From an uncultured Prevotellaceae bacterium (GTDB lineage: Bacteria; Bacteroidota; Bacteroidia; Bacteroidales; Bacteroidaceae): 64,000 nucleotides of DNA. A program made the translations under genes and the position numbers. The stretch covers positions 27,052 to 91,051 of the forward strand of contig OMXL01000024.1 in NCBI GenBank assembly GCA_900314985.1. The letters run 5' to 3'. This document shows, piece by piece, positions 28,202 through 35,105 of this stretch (position 1 is the stretch's first letter; the number at the start of each line of letters is the position of its first letter). Below the pieces are notes generated by a model. That model was not told the origin of the DNA, did not search any database, and worked only from the letters and a program-made list of their open reading frames with translations.

Positions 28202-29374
28202 CTACAGACTCTCCTGCAATATCTCAGTAATATCCTCTGGCTTCAGATCAAGGTAGCCTGCAGGGTAACAGATAGTTCCTTCGGTAATGCCAGAAATCAT
28301 GTCGGGGGTAGCACCTATTTCGCTGATGGTGAGTGGCAGTCCTATCTCCAGCATCCAGTTCTTCAGGGCTTCGAGTCCTGCCTCGGCAATCTGCTCGTCA
28401 GTCATACCGCTGCCATCGATATTCCATACGTTCTTGGCAAAGCGCACGAATTTCGCCAGACCGGGTTTCATGGCACGACGATAGTAGGCCATTGAGACGG
28501 CAGCAAGGCAGTAGCCATGAGGGGCGTGCGTCCAAGCTCCGACAGAGTGACCAATCATGTGTACCATCCAATCCTCATGCTTGCCGAGGCCAATGAGCGT
28601 GTTGAGTGCCCACGTCGCCGTCCACATGATGTTCGAGCGGGCCTCGTAGTCCTGCGGATTCTTCACCGCCTTGCGGGAGGCCACGATGAGACTGCGCATC
28701 AGTCCCTCTGAGAGATAGTCGCTGGTATTGTCGTCGAAGTCGCTGAAGTATTGTTCCATGATGTGGTTCATGATGTCGTAGATGCCCGCCTTCATCTGGT
28801 TGTCGGGTACGGTCATCGTGAACTTGGGATTCAGGATAGAGAACTTGGGCATCAGTCGGTCATCGAACACGTGGCCCACCTTGAACGTGTGCTCGGCATC
28901 GGTAATCACCGTACCAGCGTTCATCTCCGAACCAGTACCTGCCATCGTCAGGATGCACCCCACGGGCAACAGCTTCTGGTCGGCATCGGGCTGTTCCTGC
29001 TTCAGCCAGAACTTATCCCAGTAGTCACCGTCGTAGAACACCGAAGCAGCCACCGCCTTCGAGTAGTCGCAGACGCTGCCGCCACCAAGGGCGAGAATCA
29101 GATCCACGTTATTCTCACGTGCAATCTTGATTCCGTCGCGCAACTTCTCCAGCGTAGGGTTGCTCATCACCCCTGCATTCTCCACGACGGTCTTGCCAGC
29201 CTCTTTCAGGATGGCCACCACCTGATTGTAGATGCCGTTACGTTTTACACTGCCGCTGCCGTAGTTTAGCAGCACGACAGGCCCGAAGTTCTTCAACTCG
29301 TCCTTGAGATAGTTCAAAGAATCATCACCAAAATACAGCTTGGTGGGATTGTGGTACGAAAAGTTTCCTTGCAT
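28202..29374 (-). CDS. Iron-containing alcohol dehydrogenase (YqhD/BdhA-like)
   Basis: 390 residues. The NAD(P)-binding motif LALGGGSVCDYSKAVAAS, MAGTGSEMNAGTVIT, and the metal-ligand regions (IYDIMNHIMEQY, HMIGHSVGAWTHAPHG) mark a group III iron-type alcohol dehydrogenase. Overall it resembles YqhD/butanol dehydrogenase, which reduces aldehydes with NAD(P)H in the cytoplasm. It is the third of a minus-strand run (lipoprotein, DoxX, this gene) with gaps of 1 and 18 nt. A role in redox balance or aldehyde detoxification is the usual function; the substrate here is not evident. Confidence 0.9.
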   Translation of the reverse strand: MQGNFSYHNPTKLYFGDDSLNYLKDELKNFGPVVLLNYGSGSVKRNGIYNQVVAILKEAGKTVVENAGVMSNPTLEKLRDGIKIARENNVDLILALGGGSVCDYSKAVAASVFYDGDYWDKFWLKQEQPDADQKLLPVGCILTMAGTGSEMNAGTVITDAEHTFKVGHVFDDRLMPKFSILNPKFTMTVPDNQMKAGIYDIMNHIMEQYFSDFDDNTSDYLSEGLMRSLIVASRKAVKNPQDYEARSNIMWTATWALNTLIGLGKHEDWMVHMIGHSVGAWTHAPHGYCLAAVSMAYYRRAMKPGLAKFVRFAKNVWNIDGSGMTDEQIAEAGLEALKNWMLEIGLPLTISEIGATPDMISGITEGTICYPAGYLDLKPEDITEILQESL

Positions 29375-29392
29375 ACTCTTATTATTTCATAA

Positions 29393-29824
29393 TTACTCTT
29401 TTAACTTACCCTTAAACCATAGTTTCCAATATTTCCATCCGCCTGTAGTCCACAATGCCAGGAAGATGAGCACGGGCTGGAAAAACAGTCGAATGAGACG
29501 CAGATTGTCGGTATTGAGACCGAATGCGTCAATATGGTTCACATACTGATTGATGTTGCCTGGGAAGATGGCTACATAGAATAGTGCCAACAGGGCACCT
29601 GCGATTGCCCTTTTCTTCGCTACAAGGAAGATGATGCCAAGGCCAAAGGCGATTTCTACTACGCCAGATGCCAGCACGACAAAGTCGGTAAATGCTGGGC
29701 TGAACTGTAGCCATGTAGGCACCTGTGCCACAAACTCCTGACGGTTGAACGTCAGATGACTGAAACCTGCATAGACCATAAAGGCTCCCAAAAACAGGCA
29801 GAAGATTAGTTTTACGTACTTCAT
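29393..29824 (-). CDS. DoxX-like integral membrane protein
   Basis: 143 residues with four hydrophobic segments. The sequence (GAFMVYAGFSHLTF, VEIAFGLGIIFLV, AIFPGNINQYVN) fits the DoxX/DoxD-like membrane family. It sits 1 nt after the lipoprotein gene at 29826 and 18 nt before the alcohol dehydrogenase, suggesting co-expression. The biochemical function of these small proteins in Bacteroidota is poorly known. Confidence 0.75.
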   Translation of the reverse strand: MKYVKLIFCLFLGAFMVYAGFSHLTFNRQEFVAQVPTWLQFSPAFTDFVVLASGVVEIAFGLGIIFLVAKKRAIAGALLALFYVAIFPGNINQYVNHIDAFGLNTDNLRLIRLFFQPVLIFLALWTTGGWKYWKLWFKGKLKE

Positions 29825-29825
29825 A

Positions 29826-30185
29826 TTATTGGTTCTTTTTCAAATAATCGAATAATTCAATTGTTCCTGCGTCACTTTTGACATCTAGAGCTGGAACATA
29901 CTCTTCCATTCTTGTAGTGCCAGTGGCTTTATCGACGTAGAAATTGACGAATGCCCCTGTATAACTGCGGAATACCACCTGATAGGCAGAATCGGTCTCT
30001 TCGCCCATCTGTACATACATGATGGAAGGATTCTCTTTGGCAATACTCCAGTCATACGCGCTATGGCAATAATTGCTAACTCCTTCATAGGCCATTTCTG
30101 CCGTTATTTCACTCTTTGTGGTATTGCTGCCACATGAGCATAATAACGTAGCCATAAATATGAATGAAAAGGCAATATGTTTCAT
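29826..30185 (-). CDS. Small lipoprotein of unknown function
   Basis: 119 residues from the ATG at 30185. A longer frame starts at 30230, but the lipoprotein signal MKHIAFSFIFMATLLCSCGS begins here. After the lipobox (LCSC) the protein has about 100 residues with a beta pattern (YQVVFRSYTGAFVNFYVDKATG). No family recognised. It begins the run with the DoxX-like and alcohol dehydrogenase genes. Confidence 0.7.
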   Translation of the reverse strand: MKHIAFSFIFMATLLCSCGSNTTKSEITAEMAYEGVSNYCHSAYDWSIAKENPSIMYVQMGEETDSAYQVVFRSYTGAFVNFYVDKATGTTRMEEYVPALDVKSDAGTIELFDYLKKNQ

Positions 30186-30227
30186 ATACAAGTATGCGTA
30201 ATACCTAAATACACTTAAAACTAATGG

Positions 30228-30235
30228 CAAAGATA
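30228..30235 (-). promoter_or_regulatory. Promoter -7 box for the lipoprotein-DoxX-dehydrogenase run
   Basis: TATCTTTG on the minus strand, about 42 nt before the ATG at 30185. It is arranged divergently to the box at 30258. Confidence 0.5.
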
Positions 30236-30257
30236 GTGATAATCAGGGAATTTTCGC

Positions 30258-30265
30258 TAAATTTG
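30258..30265 (+). promoter_or_regulatory. Promoter -7 box for the thioesterase
   Basis: TAAATTTG matches TAnnTTTG and precedes the thioesterase frame by 34 nt. Confidence 0.45.
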
Positions 30266-30299
30266 CATCGACATTTATGATAGTTTAGTAAGAAGCGAA

Positions 30300-30635
30300 T
30301 TGACGGTTACGGATGCTGTAACTGCTATTACAGTCGGGTCTGGTGATATGCCCGTTCTTGCCACTCCGATGATGATGGCTTTGATGGAGAATGCTGCCAT
30401 GCTTGCCGTCAAGGATGAACTGCCGGAAGGCTGTACGACTGTTGGCGGTCATATTGAGTCTTCTCACCTGAAGTCTTCAAAGATTGGTGATGTTGTGAAA
30501 GCAACAGCCGAGGTAACAAAGGTAGATGGAAAGAAGATAGAATTCAAGGTGTCAGCTTATTCTGGCGAGACTTTGCTTGGAGAAGGAATACACCTGAGAT
30601 TCATTGTGGATAAGGAGAAATTTTTATCAAGATAA
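30300..30635 (+). CDS. Hotdog-fold thioesterase (FlK-like), start codon uncertain
   Basis: 111 residues counted from a TTG. The core GSGDMPVLATPMMMALMENAAM, then TVGGHIESSHLKSSKIGD and GEGIHLRFIVD, matches small hotdog thioesterases related to fluoroacetyl-CoA thioesterase, which hydrolyse acyl-CoA. The homologous N-terminus normally starts about 8-10 residues earlier. The same frame stays open upstream (encoding SLVRSE) but has no ATG. An ATG at 30277 is in another frame and runs into a stop, so either TTG or another non-ATG start is used or one base has been lost. Confidence 0.7.
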   Translation: MTVTDAVTAITVGSGDMPVLATPMMMALMENAAMLAVKDELPEGCTTVGGHIESSHLKSSKIGDVVKATAEVTKVDGKKIEFKVSAYSGETLLGEGIHLRFIVDKEKFLSR

Positions 30636-30683
30636 ATCTCTTCTGTCCATAGCGTGATATTCGTAATTATTTGGCGAAGATAC

Positions 30684-30722
30684 AAAGAGTCCTCCATATC
30701 GCGATGATATGGAGGACTCTTT
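30684..30722. terminator. Perfect 17-bp terminator hairpin
   Basis: AAAGAGTCCTCCATATC (30684-30700) and its exact complement (30706-30722) flank a 5-nt loop, with A and T tracts on the two sides. It ends the thioesterase transcript and could act in both directions. Confidence 0.85.
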
Positions 30723-30776
30723 TGTGATTTATTAGGAGAATTATCTCCTTCCTTACAATCCTTTTATCCTTAAAAA

Positions 30777-30990
30777 TCAGTCTACCTTTATCTGTTTGCC
30801 ATTCACAAACAACCGGTGGCCATTGGCTTTGATACATGATGCATCACCCTTCAGTGACGTGATATAGGTATCGGCTGTAAGCGTCCATGTGCAGTCATCG
30901 CCCAGCGATATGTTCACCGTTCCAGTCTCAGTAGAAACGCTGCTGCCCTCTGCATTGGTGATGTTGCCGTTGATAGAACCATTGATGGTC
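30777..30990 (-). pseudogene. C-terminal remnant of a secreted beta-repeat protein
   Basis: The minus-strand frame ends INGNITNAEGSSVSTETG, then a TWTLTADTYITSL motif and NGHRLFVNGKQIKVD. This is the ending typical of Bacteroidota secreted beta-helix or carbohydrate-binding proteins. Upstream of about 30990 the frame is only the antisense of a TonB receptor fragment, so the gene has lost its start and most of its length. Confidence 0.55.
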
Positions 30991-31223
30991 TTTGGGAGAG
31001 TCGGTTCCGTAGCTACGAGCAGGTGTCGGCACAGATTACGCGCTGGTTCCGCCATTTCTCCGTCTATATCGGTGGCGAGAATCTTACGGGTTTCCGTCAG
31101 AAACAGCCTATCATCAATGCTACCGACCCATGGAGCAGTACCTTCGACCCCACAATGGTATGGGGCCCTGTTCATGGAGCCATGTTCTATGCTGGCATCC
31201 GTGTGAATATCGGAAGACTATAA
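30991..31223 (+). pseudogene. C-terminal fragment of a TonB-dependent receptor
   Basis: The plus frame reads SRFRSYEQVSAQITRWFRHF, then VYIGGENLTGFRQKQPI, MVWGPVHGAMFYAGIRVNIG and a stop. This is the last two to three barrel strands of a TonB receptor, of the type often linked to metal-binding HMA proteins. No start, plug or earlier barrel is present. It abuts the oppositely oriented remnant at 30777. Confidence 0.75.
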
Positions 31224-31226
31224 CAA

Positions 31227-31254
31227 TTCATAATGCATAATTCATAATTTATAA
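31227..31254. repeat. Period-7 repeat TTCATAA x4
   Basis: TTCATAA, TGCATAA, TTCATAA, TTTATAA between the receptor fragment and the HMA gene. Its first 21 nt are the exact reverse complement of 40934-40954. Confidence 0.85.
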
Positions 31255-31265
31255 TAATCAGAGCA

Positions 31266-31583
31266 ATGAAGAAAATATTTATTTTGAGTGCCATGATGCT
31301 GACCGCAATGGTCACCTTAGCTAAAGACATTAAGACCGTCGTAGTTACCACCAATCCAGAGATGCACTGTGAGAGTTGCGAGAAGAAGATCAAGGGCAAC
31401 CTGCGTTTTGAGAAAGGTATCAAAAACATCATCACCGACCTCAAAACTAAGACTGTCACCATCGAGTATGATGCCGATAAAACTAATATACAGAATATTA
31501 TCAAAGGTTTCAAAAAGATAAAATATGAGGCTAAGGAGGTAAAGAAAGAAGCTGCAAAGGACCAAAAGTCCGAGAAAAAGTAG
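31266..31583 (+). CDS. Exported heavy-metal-associated (HMA) domain protein
   Basis: 105 residues with signal peptide MKKIFILSAMMLTAMVTLA. A single HMA fold carries the metal site MHCESC (two cysteines) followed by IKNIITDLKTKTVTIEYD, and the tail is lysine-rich. Such proteins bind copper or similar ions. The adjacent TonB receptor fragments suggest a former metal-uptake or export locus whose receptors have decayed. Confidence 0.82.
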   Translation: MKKIFILSAMMLTAMVTLAKDIKTVVVTTNPEMHCESCEKKIKGNLRFEKGIKNIITDLKTKTVTIEYDADKTNIQNIIKGFKKIKYEAKEVKKEAAKDQKSEKK

Positions 31584-31591
31584 TACCTTTG
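31584..31591 (+). promoter_or_regulatory. Promoter -7 box of tcdA
   Basis: TACCTTTG begins at the base after the HMA stop codon and lies 17 nt before the ATG at 31609. Confidence 0.55.
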
Positions 31592-31608
31592 CAGCCAAAA
31601 TATAAAAC

Positions 31609-32406
31609 ATGGCGATAGAACAAGCAATATTCCGCAGGGCGGAACTCCTGTTAGGCGATGAGGCGATGAACCTCATCGCTGAAAAGCGTGTCATCATCTT
31701 TGGCGTGGGCGGCGTAGGCTCCTGGTGCGCTGAGAGTCTGGTGCGTAGCGGCATCAGGAAGTTGACGATTGTCGACTCCGACCGCGTGTGTATCACCAAT
31801 ATCAACCGCCAGCTGATGGCCACCACCAAGACCGTGGGTCAGGTGAAGGTCGATGCCCTGAAGGAGCGTCTGCTGACCATCAATCCCTCGGCAGAGATTA
31901 CAGCCCTGCAACAGATTTTCACGGCTGAGACCGCTGAGAGTTTCCAGCTCGACAGCTACGACTACATCATCGATGCCATCGACTCACTGAGAGACAAGGC
32001 CCTGCTCATCCTCATGGCTTGCCAGACGAAGGCGAAGCTGTTCTCGTCGATGGGTGCTGCCCTGAAGCTCGACCCCACCAAAATCCAGGTGGCTGAGTTC
32101 TGGAAGGTCAAGGGCGACCCCCTTGCCCGTGCGCTCCGCAACCGTTTTAAGCGCGATAAGCAGTTCCCCAAGCGCAAGTTCCAGTGCGTCTTTTCCGATG
32201 AGCTCTTGGAAAACAAAGGTCATAACGCTATTTGTGGCACAGAGAAGTGTATGTGTCCTAAGGCTAAGAGCGGTCCTGGAGATCCCAACCTACTCAATCA
32301 CGAGTGGTGCTCGTCGAAGGCTCAGATCAACGGCACGCTGTCACACATCACCGCCATTTTCGGCTTTATGTTGGCGGGATTGGTGGTGCAAGATGCCGTA
32401 AAATAA
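31609..32406 (+). CDS. tcdA: tRNA threonylcarbamoyladenosine dehydratase
   Basis: 265 residues. The nucleotide-binding motif FGVGGVGSWCAESLVRSG, then DSDRVCITNINRQ and DAIDSLRDKALLI, defines the ThiF/HesA/MoeB-type E1-like fold. The length and internal sequence (KLFSSMGAALKLDPTKIQV...DPLARALRNRFKR) fit TcdA (formerly YgdL/CsdL). The enzyme uses ATP to cyclise t6A at position 37 of ANN-decoding tRNAs. Own promoter box upstream and hairpin terminator downstream suggest a single-gene transcript. Confidence 0.9.
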   Translation: MAIEQAIFRRAELLLGDEAMNLIAEKRVIIFGVGGVGSWCAESLVRSGIRKLTIVDSDRVCITNINRQLMATTKTVGQVKVDALKERLLTINPSAEITALQQIFTAETAESFQLDSYDYIIDAIDSLRDKALLILMACQTKAKLFSSMGAALKLDPTKIQVAEFWKVKGDPLARALRNRFKRDKQFPKRKFQCVFSDELLENKGHNAICGTEKCMCPKAKSGPGDPNLLNHEWCSSKAQINGTLSHITAIFGFMLAGLVVQDAVK

Positions 32407-32439
32407 GCCGTATATCGTCAATATACCATATTTTTGTGA

Positions 32440-32474
32440 TGCGAAATGCCACGCTGGTGGTATTTCGCATTTTT
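32440..32474 (+). terminator. Terminator of tcdA
   Basis: GCGAAATGCCAC and GTGGTATTTCGC form a 12-bp stem with one G-U pair, followed by ATTTTTTATTT. Confidence 0.8.
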
Positions 32475-32485
32475 TATTTCCGCCG

Positions 32486-32493
32486 TACCTTTG
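32486..32493 (+). promoter_or_regulatory. Promoter -7 box of the decayed TonB receptor gene
   Basis: TACCTTTG, about 29 nt before the ATG at 32523. Confidence 0.45.
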
Positions 32494-33086
32494 CACCCAG
32501 AAACATTAAAGGATGAGAAGGTATGAAGAGTTTTCAGAAAAATAGAGTTATTATATTATTTGCTTTAGCCTTTGTTTATTATCATGTGGCGTCGGCTACC
32601 CCAATTATAGGAAAGGTAACCGACGCCGGCACAGGCGAAGCAATCATTGGTGCAACCATCTATGACTCACGTACTCATCAAGGCGTGATAACGGATGCTG
32701 AGGGAATCTTTCGCATTGATGTAGCTATGTTCCCTTCGGAGCTAAGCATAAGCTATGTAGGATATGAACAGTAAAACATTCGGGTAAAAGGAGACGATGA
32801 TGATATTGTCGTTGCACTGAAATCGGGGCGCTTAGTATCGTCCATTTCGTGGGTGATATGGTTGTATATGGTAACGTGGCCCGATGTGGGGACACTAAAC
32901 ACGGGCGTGGCGTTGACAGACAACATAAGCATTTCCAGAAACCAGTCGCTGCGCCTCTCAGCCAAAGTGGCATGGCAGCAGCAAAAACTAAACAACGAGG
33001 AAGGCTTTCATGCCCTGCGCGTGTTCTTCCCTGGCATGACGGATGCCTATCATCAGACGACCGCCCGTTTTGCCGCTAACTACCAG

Positions 33087-33114
33087 TTCTCAATTCTCAA
33101 TTCTCAATTCTCAA
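33087..33114 (+). repeat. Period-7 repeat TTCTCAA x4
   Basis: Four exact TTCTCAA units in the TonB receptor remnant, encoding FSILNSQFSI. Confidence 0.9.
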
Positions 33115-33260
33115 TTGGAACTGGTTGGGGCAGTCGTGCACCCACGGTGACGGAGGCTTACGGCTACTATCTGAATAACACCTTCGATCAGTACGACTAC
33201 ATCGGCAATCCCTCGCTGAAGAACGAGTCAGCGGTGGAGTTGAATGGCACTGTCAAATTT

Positions 33261-33288
33261 TCAACTCTCAATTCTCAACTTTCAATTG
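33261..33288 (+). repeat. Period-7 repeat TCAAYTY x4
   Basis: TCAACTC, TCAATTC, TCAACTT, TCAATTG, encoding STLNSQLSIE. It is related to the repeat at 33087. Confidence 0.8.
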
Positions 33289-33676
33289 AAGGAAATGTCT
33301 TCCTTTTCTCGAACTACATCATCGGACAGTTCGAAACACGTCTGTCACCGATGACCGTTGATGCCGAGGGCGTGAAGGTGTATGGCAACATCAGTCACGC
33401 CACCATCGCCAATGTCTCGCTGTCGTGGAATTGGCAGATTACGGAGCATCTGCAATGGAACAAGAAGGTGAGCTACAGTTCTGGTCGTGATGCCGACGGA
33501 GACCCACTGCCGCTTATCTCGCCTATCAGTTGGCAGTCGGAATGGATATATCAGTACCAGCGCTTTCAGGCGCAGGCCACTATCAAAGGTAACGACCGCC
33601 AAAGCAATTATGGCGAAAAATATGGTGAGACAGCGGCAAAGGCGTGGACGATTATGAACCTTTCGGCACAGTACCA

Positions 33677-33711
33677 GTTCAAAGTTCAAAGTTCAATGTT
33701 CATAGTTAGAG
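33677..33711 (+). repeat. Period-7 repeat GTTCAAA x4-5
   Basis: GTTCAAA, GTTCAAA, GTTCAAT, GTTCATA, then GTTAGAG, in the last part of the receptor remnant. Confidence 0.8.
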
Positions 33712-33819
33712 CAGGTGTCGAGAATCTCTTCGACAAACAATATGCTACTTATGCCGATTGGAACCACATCCCTCAGAAAGGGCGCAATATTTATCTGAAT
33801 CTGACGTTAACCTTATAAG

Positions 33820-35034
33820 ATGAAAAAGACATTGATATGGATTGGAGCACTCGTGGTGGGTGCCGTTTTGGGAGTATTGGGTTTAGGATGGCTCAATGCA
33901 ACGGCTGATTTCATAGCAGCGATATATACGCGACTGTTTCAGTTGTTGGCAGTGCCGACAATTGTGTTAGCAGTGATTACAACCTTCGCCACTTTCGGCT
34001 CAAAGGGCTCCGGACGTATCTTCGGACATACATTAGTTTATACGTTGCTGACGACCTTTACGGCAGCTGTTGTGGGCGCAATATTATATGTCGTGGTAGC
34101 CCCAGGTAATCTGCCTATAGAAACCATTCATGAGACAGAAGAAAGTGCGGTAGCTAACTCTACACTCAACACTCTCCACGCTTCTTCCTCCTACTATGAC
34201 CATATCCTCAGCGTCATCCCCAACAACATTATCAAGCCTTTCCTCGAAGGTAATGTTTTGTCGCTATTGCTGCTGGCTTTTGCCATCGGCATCGGTCTTT
34301 CAAAACTACCTGAGAGTGAGAACAAGTCTGTTGTCGTAAAAGGATTGTTAGGTTTGCAGGATTTGCTTTTCCTGTTGATTCGTGGATTAATCTGGACCTT
34401 GCCTCTTGGCATCGTTGCTTTCTCGGCTCAATTGTCAGCACAGGTCTCTGCTGGTGTCGTAGCAGATAGTATTGGTAAGTATGTGCTGGTGGTATTGGGC
34501 GGCAATGTAATCCAGTTTTTCGTCATCCTACCATTGTTCTTGTTGGCACGCGGTTTGAATCCCCTCCATGTGCTTGGACGTATGATGCCTGCCGTGTTGA
34601 TGGCCCTCTTCACAAAGAGTAGTGCAGCCACGCTGCCTGTCACCATGCAGTCGGCTGAAGAGCGTCTTGGCGTCCGTAAGGATATTGCCCGCTTCGTGCT
34701 ACCCATCTGCACCACCATCAACATGAATGGTTGTGCGGCCTTCATTCTCGTTACCTCACTCTTTGTCATACAAAATGGTGGCGAAGTCCTCGACCTCACC
34801 ACCATTCTATTATGGATTCTCGTTTCCGTCATCTCTGCCGTCGGCAATGCCGGTGTCCCCATGGGCTGCTTCTTCCTGACGCTCTCATTGATGTCGGGCA
34901 TCGGCGCTCCCGTAGCCATCCTTGGTATCATCCTGCCTATCTACACCATCATCGATATGGTAGAGACGGCCGAGAATGTATGGTCTGATTCCTGTGTCTG
35001 TGCGATGACTAACCGCGATTTAGCACGGCATTAA
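33820..35034 (+). CDS. Dicarboxylate/amino acid:cation symporter (DAACS/SLC1 family)
   Basis: 404 residues with about eight hydrophobic segments and two re-entrant loops. The signatures TKSSAATLPVTM (HP1 serine-rich tip) and TINMNGCAAFI with GNAGVPMGCF (HP2) are those of the glutamate/dicarboxylate symporter family. The usual NMDGT motif, whose aspartate contributes to sodium binding in GltPh, reads NMNGC here, so cation coupling or substrate may differ. The ATG lies 1 nt after the stop of the TonB remnant, which suggests it was once co-transcribed with it. Confidence 0.87.
   Translation: MKKTLIWIGALVVGAVLGVLGLGWLNATADFIAAIYTRLFQLLAVPTIVLAVITTFATFGSKGSGRIFGHTLVYTLLTTFTAAVVGAILYVVVAPGNLPIETIHETEESAVANSTLNTLHASSSYYDHILSVIPNNIIKPFLEGNVLSLLLLAFAIGIGLSKLPESENKSVVVKGLLGLQDLLFLLIRGLIWTLPLGIVAFSAQLSAQVSAGVVADSIGKYVLVVLGGNVIQFFVILPLFLLARGLNPLHVLGRMMPAVLMALFTKSSAATLPVTMQSAEERLGVRKDIARFVLPICTTINMNGCAAFILVTSLFVIQNGGEVLDLTTILLWILVSVISAVGNAGVPMGCFFLTLSLMSGIGAPVAILGIILPIYTIIDMVETAENVWSDSCVCAMTNRDLARH
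34157..34184 (+). repeat. Period-7 repeat ACTCWAC x3-4
   Basis: ACTCTAC, ACTCAAC, ACTCTCC, ACGCTTC within the symporter gene, encoding NSTLNTLHAS in an extramembrane loop. Weaker than the other members. Confidence 0.55.
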
Positions 35035-35105
35035 CTAACCATTATATCTATTAAATAAACGAAGCAAGCTGTCCTCTGACTCGTTAGTCGCAGTTGTAAC
35101 ACATA

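Larger units (their letters stand above)
32523..33818 (+). pseudogene. Decayed TonB-dependent receptor (nonsense, internal deletion, likely frameshift)
   Basis: The first 83 codons encode a signal peptide and carboxypeptidase-regulatory-like domain (GKVTDAGTGEAIIGATIYD...ELSISYVGYEQ), then a TAA at 32772. The same frame continues with NIRVKGDDDDIVVALKSG, the expected next strand, so TAA replaced a sense codon. The plug and most of the barrel are missing. From about 32890 the frame carries the barrel end (LNTGVALTDNISIS...GWGSRAPTVTEAYGYYLNN...NLFDKQYATYADWNHIPQKG). A neighbouring frame at 32849-32895 reads GDMVVYGNVAR, a better barrel match, so a frameshift lies near 32895. Three period-7 repeats lie inside. 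Non-functional as a receptor. Confidence 0.85.
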
